NCBI GenBank assembly: GCA_946543465.1
Contig: CAMNLR010000134.1
Location: 1-64,000, forward strand
DNA length: 64,000 nt
Origin: CAG-791 sp002390025
Lineage (GTDB): Bacteria > Bacillota > Clostridia > Lachnospirales > Lachnospiraceae
Reading direction: 5' to 3'
The number at the start of each line of letters is the position of its first letter. Position 1 is the stretch's first letter. This document shows, piece by piece, positions 15,676 through 24,871 of this stretch. The notes under the pieces were generated by a model, which worked only from the letters and a program-made list of their open reading frames with translations, did no database searches and was not told the origin of the DNA. The translations under genes and the position numbers were made by a program.

Positions 15676-16824
15676 TTAGTCGAGGCTGACCCAGATGTTC
15701 CCGCTGTTGCTGCTCTTGAGGCAGGCATCGACAAATTTCAGCCCCTCGATTCCCACGTCGATAGTGGGATAAGGATAATCTCCGCGGTCTTCTCCGTATT
15801 TCTTTTTCAAAAGAGATGTACAAAAACCTTTGTAGAGGTTGCCGAAGCTTTCAAAAAATCCTTCCGGATGGCCGGACGGAAGCCGGGAAAGGCTTCTGCA
15901 GGAGTCTGTGTCGTAGTCACGGGTGGGCGTGTAAATCTGCACAGGCTCATTGATCCTGGTCACAAAGAGACGCTGGGAGTCCCTGTGCTGCCATTCGATG
16001 GCTCCCTTGTCTCCGAAAATCCGGACGCGCAGGTCGGTCTCATTACCGATGGCGACCTGAGAGGACCAGATGAGTCCGGAGATGCCGCCCTCATATTCGA
16101 GCATGATCTGTACGTTATTGTCCAGCGGGAGTTGTTTGTCTTTGGGCAGGCGCTCGAAACGGGCAAGAACCCGCTCCAGTTTCAGGCCTGTCATGTGTCC
16201 GATCAGAGCTTCCACGTGAGTTCCTATGTCTGCACAGCATCCGGAGGGGCCGCTGCGTTTGGGATCCATGCGCCAGGTAGCCTGGTCGGAGCGGTCGCTG
16301 ACCATCTGCACGAGCAACCATTCCTGGGGAAATTCCGCAACAATCGTCAGGATCTTTCCAATCTCTCCTGCAGCGATCATTTGGCGGGCCTGCTCGATCA
16401 TGGTATAGCCGGTATAAGTGTAGGTGACACCAAACAGCAGGTCTTTCTCTTCTGCGATGCGCTTAAGTTCCATACCCTCCTCGGTGCGCAGAGCCAGCGG
16501 TTTGTCACACATCACATTGATGCCGTGCTCCAGAAAACATTTTGCAATCGGAAAATGTGTATCGTTGGGTGTGCATACGGAAACAAAGTCGATGCCGTCC
16601 TCGCGGACAGACTCCTTCTCTGCCATCTCTGTGTAATTGGCGTAGACGCGGCTCTCGTCCTGAATCCCCCACTGTCTGGCTGTTTCAAGATTCTTTTCCG
16701 GATTTCTGGTAAAGCACCCGGCAGCCAGTTCCGCCAAATCATCCATCACCGCGCCATGCCGGTGGACGTTCCCAATAAAGGCTCCATTGCCGCCGCCGAC
16801 CATTCCGAATTTCAGTTTTCTCAT
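15676..16824 (-). CDS. Gfo/Idh/MocA-family sugar dehydrogenase
   Basis: A 382-residue NAD(P)-dependent oxidoreductase. The N-terminal Rossmann domain starts KFGMVGGGNGAFIGNVHRHG, and CDKPLALRTEEG carries the catalytic-region Lys of the CxKP motif. The C-terminal half (from about residue 140) is the beta-sheet substrate domain with DIGTHVEALIGHMTG, containing the conserved Asp/His pair. Family members oxidise sugars, inositols or sugar-nucleotides; the extended N-terminus near GAFIGNVHRHGA is typical of a large Clostridia/Bacteroides subgroup acting on glycosides. AGGAGG lies before the ATG. No sugar transporter is adjacent, so substrate is open. Confidence 0.85.
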   Translation of the reverse strand: MRKLKFGMVGGGNGAFIGNVHRHGAVMDDLAELAAGCFTRNPEKNLETARQWGIQDESRVYANYTEMAEKESVREDGIDFVSVCTPNDTHFPIAKCFLEHGINVMCDKPLALRTEEGMELKRIAEEKDLLFGVTYTYTGYTMIEQARQMIAAGEIGKILTIVAEFPQEWLLVQMVSDRSDQATWRMDPKRSGPSGCCADIGTHVEALIGHMTGLKLERVLARFERLPKDKQLPLDNNVQIMLEYEGGISGLIWSSQVAIGNETDLRVRIFGDKGAIEWQHRDSQRLFVTRINEPVQIYTPTRDYDTDSCRSLSRLPSGHPEGFFESFGNLYKGFCTSLLKKKYGEDRGDYPYPTIDVGIEGLKFVDACLKSSNSGNIWVSLD

Positions 16825-17206
16825 AATGTCCCTCCTGATGTTTCTTTTGCGGGCAATCCTTTTTCAGTCCTTTCCATTTTATCATACTCAGTCCTGCGAT
16901 ACATATGATGGCTGAAATTGATGAATGTTTTTTCATTTGAAAACGGACCAAATTCTCGTTTACCGCAATTATGGAAATCCAGTTATATTTGAGTTATAAT
17001 TGGATTAATTCGTACATTCGATCATGTTCTGAGATAACCATTGAATATTAAGCGCCATCTTTTTCTTAATCTGTAAGCTTAACAAAGTTTTACTGAAAAC
17101 ATGTTTTATTGAGAAATATATTTCTGAAAAGGTGGGGATTTTCCTCGGGAGCCAGGAATCAAACATGTTTTATTGAGAAATATATTACTGAGAAGGAGAT
17201 GGCAGA
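16825..17206. promoter_or_regulatory. intergenic with 40-bp direct repeat before the Rpn gene
   Basis: Divergent gap. A possible -10 TATAAT occurs at 16995-17000 with a poor -35. A roughly 40-bp direct repeat beginning ACATGTTTTATTGAGAAATA is present twice (17098-17137 and 17161-17200); the second copy ends in the ribosome-binding site AAGGAG of the Rpn-like gene, the first in a similar AAGGTG. Confidence 0.6.
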
Positions 17207-17809
17207 ATGAATGGAAAAGATGTCTCAGAAAAAATATTATTTGCTTTTAATGATGTATTTGCAGACATCGTAAACGGGCTGTTGTTCGATGGAAAGCAGG
17301 TTGATCTTTATGATACTGTCCCTGTCCCTGAAATCATAAAGCCATATTTGTCAAATATTAAGATTAATGTCTTCGAGATTGCTTTTTTGTCGAGAGAAAA
17401 GCTTAGTCATTTTCACAGTGATTTTAGAACTGTAGTGGATTACTTTATACAGATGCGGGAGAATGGAGAATATATCCCAAGTCCCGAAAGGCTTCAACAT
17501 GTCGAAGCTGTCCTGCAGCTACTCAGCATAATGACAGACGACACCCGCTTTGAGGATGTCCTGAATCAGAAAGAAATTATCCGGGAGGGAGGTGTTCATA
17601 ATATGAATGAGTGGTTAGATCGAGTAGAGGCGGCGAGCAGGGCAGAAGGTATGGCAAAAGGTGAGATTATCGGAGCCATAAAGCTATATCGTGATGAAAT
17701 GCATCTTACGCCTGTGGAGATTACCGGAAAGATTATGGCCAGATTCTCTCTTGAAAAAGAGGAAGCCGAAAAATATGTTGCAGAGGTTCTGGGACTGCAG
17801 CCGGCTTGA
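17207..17809 (+). CDS. Rpn/PD-(D/E)XK transposase-like protein lacking its nuclease core
   Basis: A 200-residue protein. Its start (EKILFAFNDVFADIVNGLLF) and the rest (INVFEIAFLSREKLSHFHSD, YIPSPERLQHVEAVLQLLS, GGVHNMNEWLDRVEA) match the ~300-residue Rpn-type proteins abundant in Lachnospiraceae, related to recombination-promoting nucleases. The expected ~100 residues between LLF-DG and the INVFEIAFL segment, which carry the PD-(D/E)XK active site, are missing and the frame is kept across the join. So it is probably catalytically dead, a decoy or a remnant. AAGGAG precedes the ATG. Followed by a block of palindromic repeats (17816-18289). Confidence 0.7.
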   Translation: MNGKDVSEKILFAFNDVFADIVNGLLFDGKQVDLYDTVPVPEIIKPYLSNIKINVFEIAFLSREKLSHFHSDFRTVVDYFIQMRENGEYIPSPERLQHVEAVLQLLSIMTDDTRFEDVLNQKEIIREGGVHNMNEWLDRVEAASRAEGMAKGEIIGAIKLYRDEMHLTPVEITGKIMARFSLEKEEAEKYVAEVLGLQPA

Positions 17810-18289
17810 GAGTAAGGGAGTGACGGCTTACGCGGTATGTACATGCTGCACGGCAGCATGTGTTTTGCTCATGAGGGTGGGGCGACTGCTTCGCAGTAAT
17901 TAGTGATTTCGTTACCATGCGCAGGCACTCCCCACGAGCATTCGCAAATCCTTCGCAAAAAAGCCACTCAGGATTTGCTCATGTGGGGAGTGACGGCTTA
18001 CGCCGCTTGACAAATAAAAGCAAGCCCGGGATTACGTGCGAGCACGCATCCGAGGATATTTTTACATATTACCTGCGTATGGTAACGTCCGCTACTACTT
18101 AAATCGCCCCACCCGCTCATTCGCAAAACCATCCCGCTTATGCGGTATGGACATGCTGCACACAGCATGTGTTTTGCTCATGGGGGTGGGGCGACTGCTT
18201 CGCAGTCCGCCAATGAATTTCTTTACCTGTCGACATGCAAGCATGTCTCCAGGCTCAGAAATCCATTGGCGTATTTAAGTAGTAGCTTT
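17810..18289. repeat. palindrome-rich noncoding block
   Basis: A non-coding block of about 470 bp. A 68-69-bp direct repeat (17829-17897 and 18139-18206) contains the hairpins ACATGCTGC...GCAGCATGT and GACTGCTTCGCAGT. Inverted pairs occur around it: ACTCCCCAC...AAATCC at ~17928 against GGATTT...GGGGAGT at ~17971, and CGCCCCACCC at ~18106 against GGTGGGGCG at ~18185. GCTACTACTTAAAT at ~18089 is inverted at 18272-18287. GGGAGTGACGGCTTACGC occurs twice. It lies between the Rpn remnant and asrC. Confidence 0.75.
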
Positions 18290-19279
18290 TTATTTCAAGT
18301 TATTACTTCTGTCATATCTCTTGCCTCCCCAGTAGATGCGGGTGGCGACTTCGGCTTTGTCGGGAAGTTCGACGCCTTCCATGACGTATTTGAGGAAGGT
18401 CTCGAAGCCTGCGCGGTCGACAATGTAGCCGATGTGTTCTTTGCCTTCGATGGCTTCTTTGTCGATGTACTCTTCAGCGAAGGCGTAGCAGTTCTTGACG
18501 ATCTTGAGGATGCTCTCTTCGTCGGCCCATTTGATGAAATCCTCGGCGAGGCGGGGGTTCTGTTTGCCGGTGCGGCCAAGCAGGACAAGGCGGAAGTAGT
18601 GTTCTTTGCTTCTGGTCCATGCACGGGTCGGGCAGTAGGTGACGCAGACGCCGCAGCCGATGCAGAGGTTGGTGTCGCGCTCAATCTTGCCGTTGACAAC
18701 TTTGAGGGCGCCGACGGAGCGTTTGTTGCAATATTTGACACACTGTTCGCAGCCTACGCAGCGGTCGGGGTCGTACTGGGGCTCGGTCATACCGATGATG
18801 CCGAAGTCGTTCATACGGACTTTGCCGCAGTCATTGGAGCAGCCGGTGAAGGCGACTTTCATGTGCAGGTTGTTGGGGAAGATGAGTTTGTCCATCTTCC
18901 TTGCAAACTCTGTGGTGTCATAGCATCCGAAGGGACAGAGGCGCTTGCCGGGGCAGGCGACGACGTTTCTTGTTCCCGCTGCGGGGTAGCCGCCTTCGAA
19001 TTCTTCCTGGTTGACGCCGGAATCGTCAATGATGAGCTGGAGCTCTTTGTTGACGGCATCCATATCTTCCATCTTGATGCCGGGAATCTCGACGCCCTGG
19101 CGGTTAGTGATGAAAATAGTCCCGTTGCCGTATTTTTCAGCGATTTCCGTCACGCGGACCATAGCTTTCGCGTTGATCACGCCGCCGGGAATACGAACAC
19201 GGGAGGCGGTCTCGCCTCTCACTTTGGAGTAGCGAAACGCATTCTTTTTAAGCTTTTTTAAATTTATATCCATACCCAT
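18290..19279 (-). CDS. asrC: anaerobic sulfite reductase subunit C (siroheme)
   Basis: About 329 residues: the catalytic siroheme/4Fe-4S subunit that reduces sulfite to sulfide. The nitrite/sulfite reductase half-domain precedes GTRNVVACPGKRLCPFGC and FTGCSNDCGKVRMNDFG, whose cysteines bind siroheme and its cubane, followed by an inserted bis-4Fe-4S ferredoxin domain (CVGCEQCVKYC and CIGCGVCVTYCPT). A longer start at 19294 is possible, but the ATG at 19279 has GGAGG eight bases upstream. Last gene of the asrABC operon (51-bp gap after asrB). Confidence 0.93.
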   Translation of the reverse strand: MGMDINLKKLKKNAFRYSKVRGETASRVRIPGGVINAKAMVRVTEIAEKYGNGTIFITNRQGVEIPGIKMEDMDAVNKELQLIIDDSGVNQEEFEGGYPAAGTRNVVACPGKRLCPFGCYDTTEFARKMDKLIFPNNLHMKVAFTGCSNDCGKVRMNDFGIIGMTEPQYDPDRCVGCEQCVKYCNKRSVGALKVVNGKIERDTNLCIGCGVCVTYCPTRAWTRSKEHYFRLVLLGRTGKQNPRLAEDFIKWADEESILKIVKNCYAFAEEYIDKEAIEGKEHIGYIVDRAGFETFLKYVMEGVELPDKAEVATRIYWGGKRYDRSNNLK

Positions 19280-19330
19280 ATTTTTTTCCTCCATGTCGGT
19301 CAGTCTGCGGCTATGCAGACTTCGCGGCGT

Positions 19331-20149
19331 TTAGTCGATCATGTCCTTGCTGACGGTGTAGTTGAAAACAGGGCCGTCGAGGCAGACATATTTTTCGCCG
19401 ATGCGGCAGTGTCCGCATTTACCGAGGCCGCAGCACATCTTGCGCTCCTGGGAGACCCAGATGTTTTCTTCCTTGAAGCCCTTCTGGAGAAGGCCCATGA
19501 CGGAGAAGCGCATCATCGGCGGAGGGCCGACGACGACAGCCTGTGCCTTTTCGACGTCGCGGATCGGCACTTCGGGGATGAATTTGGTGACAAGGCCGAT
19601 GTTTCCTTCGTAGCCTTCGGGTGCACCGTCCACGGTGAGGATGAGGTCGAGTCTGTCAGCCCAGTTTTTGAGATCGCTTCTGAACAGCATGTCGTCGGGG
19701 CTCTTGAAGCCGACGATGACGTGTTTGTCCTTGGCGTCCTTTGTCAGGGACAGGGCTTCGATGACGCCGCGGACGGGGGAGACGCCTGTGCCGCCGGCGA
19801 CGACGATGACTTCACCGTCCTCATAGAGGGAGACGTCGAATCCGTTGCCGTAGGGGCCGCGCATGAGGAGACTCTGGCCTTCATATTTTTCAAATACTTC
19901 ACCGGTTACGCGTCCGACTTTGCGGATGGTGAGGTCGACGAAGTTTTCGCCGATGCCGCTGACAGAGATTGGTGCTTCGCCATATTTGGGCATGGAGACT
20001 TCAAAGAACTGGCCGGGCTTTACATCGCCGACAAACTCCATGCGGAAGGTGTATTCTTTCTGTGTGTGTCGGATCACTTCCAGGATTTTAGAGGGAAACG
20101 GCACGTAGGGGTTATCCTGCATGTTCATGGACACATTTGCTGCTCCCAT
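19331..20149 (-). CDS. asrB: anaerobic sulfite reductase subunit B (FAD/NADH)
   Basis: A 272-residue flavoprotein that passes electrons from NADH to AsrA/AsrC. It has the ferredoxin-reductase fold: FAD-binding RGPYGNGFD, NAD-binding VAGGTGVSPVRGVI, VVGPPPMM, and a C-terminal 2Fe-2S site CCGLGKCGHCRIGEKYVCLDG as in dihydroorotate dehydrogenase electron-transfer subunits. Its ATG overlaps the asrA stop (TAATG) with GGAGGTG just upstream, indicating translational coupling. Confidence 0.94.
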   Translation of the reverse strand: MGAANVSMNMQDNPYVPFPSKILEVIRHTQKEYTFRMEFVGDVKPGQFFEVSMPKYGEAPISVSGIGENFVDLTIRKVGRVTGEVFEKYEGQSLLMRGPYGNGFDVSLYEDGEVIVVAGGTGVSPVRGVIEALSLTKDAKDKHVIVGFKSPDDMLFRSDLKNWADRLDLILTVDGAPEGYEGNIGLVTKFIPEVPIRDVEKAQAVVVGPPPMMRFSVMGLLQKGFKEENIWVSQERKMCCGLGKCGHCRIGEKYVCLDGPVFNYTVSKDMID

Positions 20150-21177
20150 TATTTCACCTCCTTTGCTGCTGCCTCTTCCTGCACTGCCTTGTTGACTTTG
20201 TTGATGCAGGCGGAGAAGGAAATGTATTCAGGGCAGATCGCGTCGCAGCGTCCGCAGCCTACGCACATCTGATAACCGAAGCGTTTTTTGAAGTCGTAGA
20301 TCTTGTGGAGCACTTTGAAGCGCATGCGCTCGCCCTTGCTGCGTCTGTACTGGCCGCCGCCGGCGACGTTGGTGTAGCCGTCGACCATACAGGAGGCACC
20401 GACTCTGCGGCGCTCGCCGACTTTGCCGTTGTCTGTGTAAAAAACATCCTGCATGGTGTAGCAGGTGCAGGTGGGACATGCGAAATTGCAGCGTCCGCAG
20501 CCGATGCAGCGTGCGCTGTACTCATCCCAGACGGGATTTTTGTAAATGCTGTTGGGAATTTCGTCCGGAATCGTGACATGGGTCAGATTCTCGGTCACAT
20601 ATTTGGGCTCGACATCCTGCTGTGCCTTGCTGTTTTCAGCAAAAAGGGCATCCAGGGAACCTTCGAGCACGTTGCAGGAAAAGCCGTCTTCGGTCTTGTC
20701 CAGAGAGAAGAAATAGCCGTCCGTTGTGCGGTTTGTGCCCATATCGACACAGAAGCAGTCCGCACCGGACTTGGGACATCCGAGAAGAACAAAGTGGATG
20801 CGGTCACGGATTTCTTTGTAGAAGGGATCTGCAAATTTGTTGTCAAGATAAATCTGGTCGAGACGCTTCACGGCGTGCATGTCGCAGCTTTTGAGGAAGA
20901 CGATGGCCTCACGGGGGTCGCGGTCCGCAGTCTTCACTTCATTTTCCGTGAAGAAAAAGAGTGTCTCGGAGAGCGGGGTCAGGATCTCTTTGAATGCGTA
21001 GTCCGACTTCTGTCCCAGTTCGATCTCATCGACGGACTTTACGAAGTCGTAGCGTACGACATCTGTGTCGGTAAATCTCCCCTCGCCGACTTTGCGCACG
21101 GGAGCATAGAGCCTGTATTTTTTGCCAAGCTCGGACAGGACCCGGTCAAAGCCCTCTTTTGTCAAAATATAACCCAC
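20149..21177 (-). CDS. asrA: anaerobic sulfite reductase subunit A (4Fe-4S)
   Basis: About 342 residues: the iron-sulfur electron-transfer subunit. Two 4Fe-4S motifs near the C-terminus, CIGCGRCNFACPTC and CVGCGRCDAICPEY, match AsrA and related 4Fe-4S dicluster proteins; the N-terminal region up to about residue 220 contains FLKSCDMHAVKRLD and GCPKSGADCFC. The start is taken as GTG at 21177 because GGAGG is eight bases ahead of it and the product then begins VGYILTKEGF like other AsrA; an ATG at 21192 would contain the ribosome site. First gene of asrABC. Confidence 0.92.
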   Translation of the reverse strand: MGYILTKEGFDRVLSELGKKYRLYAPVRKVGEGRFTDTDVVRYDFVKSVDEIELGQKSDYAFKEILTPLSETLFFFTENEVKTADRDPREAIVFLKSCDMHAVKRLDQIYLDNKFADPFYKEIRDRIHFVLLGCPKSGADCFCVDMGTNRTTDGYFFSLDKTEDGFSCNVLEGSLDALFAENSKAQQDVEPKYVTENLTHVTIPDEIPNSIYKNPVWDEYSARCIGCGRCNFACPTCTCYTMQDVFYTDNGKVGERRRVGASCMVDGYTNVAGGGQYRRSKGERMRFKVLHKIYDFKKRFGYQMCVGCGRCDAICPEYISFSACINKVNKAVQEEAAAKEVK

Positions 21178-21789
21178 TTGTAGTACCTCCATTCCGGGTT
21201 TTTTAACAGGGACTGCAGTGCTGCGCAGTATTATTCAGACAGTCTGCGTATGCGGGCGAACGCTCATCCCGTCTTTCACTGTCTCAGCAGACATGTACAG
21301 ACTTTTGGATGAGCAGCCAGTCTTCCGCTGACTTCTGCAGCCGGCGGCCTGCACCCGTCACAGGCCGTCCCCTGTATTGTTCTACAGTCAATTGCTAACT
21401 GTTTTATATACTTTGGTATACTTTATAGTCTTGGTATACAGTTTTTAATTATCCGGTTTTTATACTGTTTCTTACTTTCTCTGTTTCTAACTTTCTAAAT
21501 GTATATTGACCGGTATCATCTGCTGCCTGCCCCGATGATACCAGTCCTATACATCCCCTGATTATCCCCAAAAAAGCAGCCCTTTATCCAATCGCGTTAT
21601 ATTATTGCAGGCAACCGCGGGGCTGTTTGTATAATTATGCTTTTTCTGTGTTTCATCAGCTGCGGGGCTGTTTGATCAATGATGCTCTTTCTGCAGGCTG
21701 TCAGCTGCGGGCTGTTTGATCAATGATGCTCTTTCTGCAGGCTGTCAGCTGCGGGGCTGTTTGATCAATGATGCTCTTTCTGCAGGCTG
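21178..21789. repeat. asrA upstream region and 45-bp tandem array
   Basis: 21178-21600 has no gene; a perfect hairpin GGTATCAT...ATGATACC (21512-21519 with 21535-21542) is the main structure. From 21610 to 21800 a 45-bp unit beginning CAGCTGCGGGGCTGTTTGAT is repeated: a degenerate copy, then 21657-21701, 21702-21745 and 21746-21790, then a partial copy that encodes the last codons and stop of the TDT transporter. Confidence 0.85.
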
Positions 21790-22737
21790 TCAGCTGCGGG
21801 GCTGTTTTTTCAGGAACATGCGAAGGAACATGAGCATGACATAGCCGACCAGCATGGTGGTAACGAAGATCTGCAGTCCGACAAGCTGTGTCACTGCATT
21901 GCCCATAGCCGCATTTCCCGCCACATCATTGAGATAGCCCGCCATCTTCTGGGAGGCAACCACACCGATGGCCATAGGGAAGGTGAGTCCTGCAAATCCC
22001 GGATAGAACTGGAAGGAGAAGAAATCCGGGAGTTTGATGAGGATGAAGAGGAGCGATGCAAGCACGCAGATGTACATGAATGTGAGGAGAATGGGATTGG
22101 GGGTCCCATAGACATTGATCAGGCTCACGACGCAGAGGCTGCAGGGTGCCAGCAGGACCGCCATGGTGTGATAGGCGGCGCTCTTGATCTCGACATTCAT
22201 CAAACGCCAAAGCATAAAGGGCAGCAGGACGATGTAGATAATGCATCCATAAATGGTGATTACCTTGAGGATTGGAGCGGCATTCATTTTGCTGCCGGTA
22301 ACACATGCCACCATCCAGCCGTTGTATGTAACGAACCAGCTGGGCATCATGTTGATGAAGTCCTTTTTGGAAACGACTTTTCCAAATGTGTGTTTTATCG
22401 TGAAGATAATGATATGTACGCAGTGGATGGCAACGGCAATAAACCAGATAATTCTGCCGAATCCCAGGCCGATTTCATTATAAAAGCTGCCCAGGACCAT
22501 CAGGACCATGCAGAATGCCGCATAAAGGCTGGAGGGAATTGTCTGTTCATATTCCTTGAGGCATGTTTTGGGATACATCACGATCTTCAGAATATAACAG
22601 ATGATAAAAATGGTCCCCAGCGCCATGATCAGATAGCGCAGCCAGACAAATCCGAGTCCGCCGTAGACATTTCCGAGGGTAAGAAAACTCAAAAATGTCG
22701 CAATAACGGGTACAGGTATTTTTTCCAGTCTTTCCAT
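21790..22737 (-). CDS. TDT-family (TehA/SLAC1-like) membrane transporter
   Basis: A 315-residue protein with ten predicted transmembrane segments, starting MERLEKIPVPVIATFLSFLTLGN as in tellurite-resistance/dicarboxylate transporters. The FxxG-type helix SWFVTYNGWMVAC and the pore-region FYPGFAGLTFPMAIG are recognisable. TDT proteins move C4-dicarboxylates, sulfite (Ssu1) or small anions. Lying just upstream of asrABC on the same strand, sulfite or a related anion is an attractive but unproven substrate. The last residues (KKQPRS) and the stop are encoded by the first copy of the neighbouring 45-bp tandem array. Confidence 0.82.
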   Translation of the reverse strand: MERLEKIPVPVIATFLSFLTLGNVYGGLGFVWLRYLIMALGTIFIICYILKIVMYPKTCLKEYEQTIPSSLYAAFCMVLMVLGSFYNEIGLGFGRIIWFIAVAIHCVHIIIFTIKHTFGKVVSKKDFINMMPSWFVTYNGWMVACVTGSKMNAAPILKVITIYGCIIYIVLLPFMLWRLMNVEIKSAAYHTMAVLLAPCSLCVVSLINVYGTPNPILLTFMYICVLASLLFILIKLPDFFSFQFYPGFAGLTFPMAIGVVASQKMAGYLNDVAGNAAMGNAVTQLVGLQIFVTTMLVGYVMLMFLRMFLKKQPRS

Positions 22738-23173
22738 ACTTTTTTCCCTTTAATATTTTTTGTTTTTATAACGATTGTTTGTTGATTTAACAATTGTCTG
22801 TTGATTTAACGATTGTTTGTTGATTGTTTTCCGCCTATTTTGAGGGCGGCAGGGGTGACCTTTTATCCTTGAGGCGGCTTGGTCGCTTTGCGCCTTCTCC
22901 TGCAGTGGTGATCTTTTGCTCTTGAGGTGGCTCGGTCGCTTCGCTTTTTCAATGCATGCGTGAGCTTTTATCCTTGAGGCACCCCGGTCGCTTTGGCCGC
23001 GTCGCCACAGTGGTGATCTTTTGTTCCTGAATCGACCCGGTCGCCTTGTTTTCCCGCGAAGCGCGAAGATAACTTGTCAAAGGAACCGTCCCCCTGACAA
23101 AGGGTGTCAAAGGAACCGTCCCCGTGACAACTCGGGTGTCAAAGGAACCGTCCCCGTGACAACCTGACAACTC
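22738..23173. repeat. ~58-bp tandem array plus three R1 units (locus c)
   Basis: 22738-22840 holds TTGTTTGTTGATTTAAC repeats. 22850-23045 holds four degenerate copies of a ~55-60-bp unit built on GGTGATCTTTTGCTCTTGAG and GGTCGCTTCG. Then three 25-bp TGTCA-armed R1 units stand in the same direction at 23075-23099, 23105-23129 and 23137-23161, the last ending 12 bp before the stop codon of the oxidoreductase gene. No gene. Confidence 0.85.
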
Positions 23174-24412
23174 TCAGTCGTAGTAGAATTCGTAGTCGTT
23201 GTCGCGGATGTGGAAGAAGTCTGAGTAGTCGATGTCGAAGAGGGGCTTCTTCACTTTGCGGACGTCGATCTTGCGGGCGATCATCTGCTGGAGGACGCCG
23301 CCGTAGGCGAGGTCGCCCTGGAGGAGGGCGCCGATGATTTTGCCGTCCTGGTGGACGATCTTTTTGTAGACGTCGCCTTTGCGGTAGGTCTCGACTTTGA
23401 TGGTTTTGTCCTCGGGGTCAGGGTTGACGTTGCCCAGGGACATGGTGGAGATGTCGAGGAAGCGCATGGTGGATTTGCTGGCGAAGAAGTCGGTCATCTT
23501 CTCGGGGACGCCGCACATGTTGGCGGCGGCGATCATGCCTTCCTTGACGGCTACAGGCCAGATGGGCGAGAGTCCGGAGACGTCGCCTGCGCCGTAGATG
23601 TCGGGATCGTTGGTCTGGCCGGTCGCGTCATAGACGAGGCCGAAGCGGGACAGTTCGAGGCCGGAATCCTGGAGGAATTCGACGTTGGAGCGGACGCCTG
23701 CGGTGACGACGAAGAAGTCGCAGGGGATGACGGTGCCGTCGCTGAGGACGACAGCTGTGATCTCGTGTTTGTCATTGATCTGGACTTCGTTGACGCCGAC
23801 GCCGTAGTGCTGTTCTACGCCGCGGGCATTGAAGGCGTCGATGTAGGCTTTGGCTGCTTCGGGGTCGAGCTGTTTGTTGAGGAGCCAGCCGGCGAAGTCG
23901 CAGAGGACGACTTTGACGCCGAGTTCAAGGAAGCCGGTGGCGCAGTCGATGCCGACCAGGCCGGAGCCCAGGACGACGATGTTCTTTTTGGTCTTAGCGA
24001 CTTCTTTGAGGACTTCGATGTCGTCGATGTTGCGGAAGCCGATCATGTTGGGGGAGCCCAGCATGTTTTTGATCGGGGGGAAGAAGGTATGGGAGCCGGT
24101 GGCGATGAGGAGCTTGTCATAGCTCTCGCGGGTACCGTCGTTAAGGATGACTTCCTTGGCCGCCCTGTCGAGGCCGACTGCCTCGACGCCCTTTTTCCAG
24201 TTGACTTTGTAGAGGTCCTCAAAGTCTTTTTCGACGAAGCGCAGGCGCTCCAGAGAGCGTTTTCCTGCCAGGTATTCGTGCAGAATGCAGCGGGAGTAGA
24301 TGTCCTTGTCCTTGGAGATCAGGACGATCTCGGCGTCTTTGTCATATTTGCGGAGTTCTCTTATTCCGTTGACGCCCGCTGCGGAGGATCCGATGACTAC
24401 ATATTTTTTCAT
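23174..24412 (-). CDS. NAD(P)/FAD oxidoreductase subunit of nitrate reductase
   Basis: About 412 residues of the pyridine nucleotide-disulfide oxidoreductase class: FAD motif VVIGSSAAGVNGIRELRKY, NAD(P) motif VVLGSGLVGIDCATGFLELG, and the second FAD motif DIYGAGDVSG. It resembles rubredoxin/nitrite reductase NAD-dependent flavoproteins, here with a C-terminal ~100-residue domain. Its ATG overlaps the stop of the ferredoxin gene (ATGA) with GGAGG seven bases upstream, giving a three-gene operon with the molybdoenzyme, the same set as Clostridium perfringens NarA-NarB-NarC. It likely feeds NAD(P)H electrons to the ferredoxin subunit. Confidence 0.85.
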   Translation of the reverse strand: MKKYVVIGSSAAGVNGIRELRKYDKDAEIVLISKDKDIYSRCILHEYLAGKRSLERLRFVEKDFEDLYKVNWKKGVEAVGLDRAAKEVILNDGTRESYDKLLIATGSHTFFPPIKNMLGSPNMIGFRNIDDIEVLKEVAKTKKNIVVLGSGLVGIDCATGFLELGVKVVLCDFAGWLLNKQLDPEAAKAYIDAFNARGVEQHYGVGVNEVQINDKHEITAVVLSDGTVIPCDFFVVTAGVRSNVEFLQDSGLELSRFGLVYDATGQTNDPDIYGAGDVSGLSPIWPVAVKEGMIAAANMCGVPEKMTDFFASKSTMRFLDISTMSLGNVNPDPEDKTIKVETYRKGDVYKKIVHQDGKIIGALLQGDLAYGGVLQQMIARKIDVRKVKKPLFDIDYSDFFHIRDNDYEFYYD

Positions 24413-24840
24413 TCGTTGACCTCCTCCAGTGTGATGGCGTGCATGGGACATTTTTCCACGCACATGGGATTGGCGGTCTTGCCGTCCGGGCTTCTATGGA
24501 CGCACATGTTGCACTTCATGATCTCGCGGAAGTGGATGCTGTCGGGTTTGAGGATTCCGAAGGGGCAGGACATCACGCACATGTAGCAGCTTGCGCACTG
24601 CTCTTTGTCATAGGTGACGTAGCCGGTCTCGGGATCTTTTTTCATGGCGCCGGTCATGCAGGTGTAGGTGCACTCGGGGTGGTTGCAGTGCCGGCAGAAA
24701 ATGGGCGCCGGTCTGGTCTCGCTGTCGATGACGACGCGGTTTCTCGCATCGCCGCTCTCGGTCTCGTGGCTGACCACGCAGGCGGTCACGCAGGTGAGAC
24801 ATCCGATGCAGCGGCTGCGGTCGATTTTTATTCTATACAT
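24409..24840 (-). CDS. four-cluster ferredoxin-like electron-transfer subunit
   Basis: A 143-residue protein with four Cys clusters: CIGCLTCVTAC, CRHCNHPECTYTC, CASCYMCVMSCPFG and CNMCVHRS...CVEKCP, the pattern of HycB/FdhB/NarB-type subunits that carry electrons between a flavoprotein and a molybdoenzyme. GAGGAGG precedes the ATG. It sits between the catalytic subunit (84-bp gap filled by a 24-bp triple repeat) and the FAD oxidoreductase, with which it overlaps by four bases. Matches the NarB component of clostridial soluble nitrate reductase. Confidence 0.87.
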   Translation of the reverse strand: MYRIKIDRSRCIGCLTCVTACVVSHETESGDARNRVVIDSETRPAPIFCRHCNHPECTYTCMTGAMKKDPETGYVTYDKEQCASCYMCVMSCPFGILKPDSIHFREIMKCNMCVHRSPDGKTANPMCVEKCPMHAITLEEVNE

Positions 24841-24871
24841 ATATCGCAGGCCTCCTCTTTTTTTCTAAGGG

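Noticed and set aside
18140..19261. Long + strand frame opposite asrC
   Set aside because: Antisense to an intact siroheme reductase; composition (Val/Ala/Asp-rich) is that of a shadow frame.
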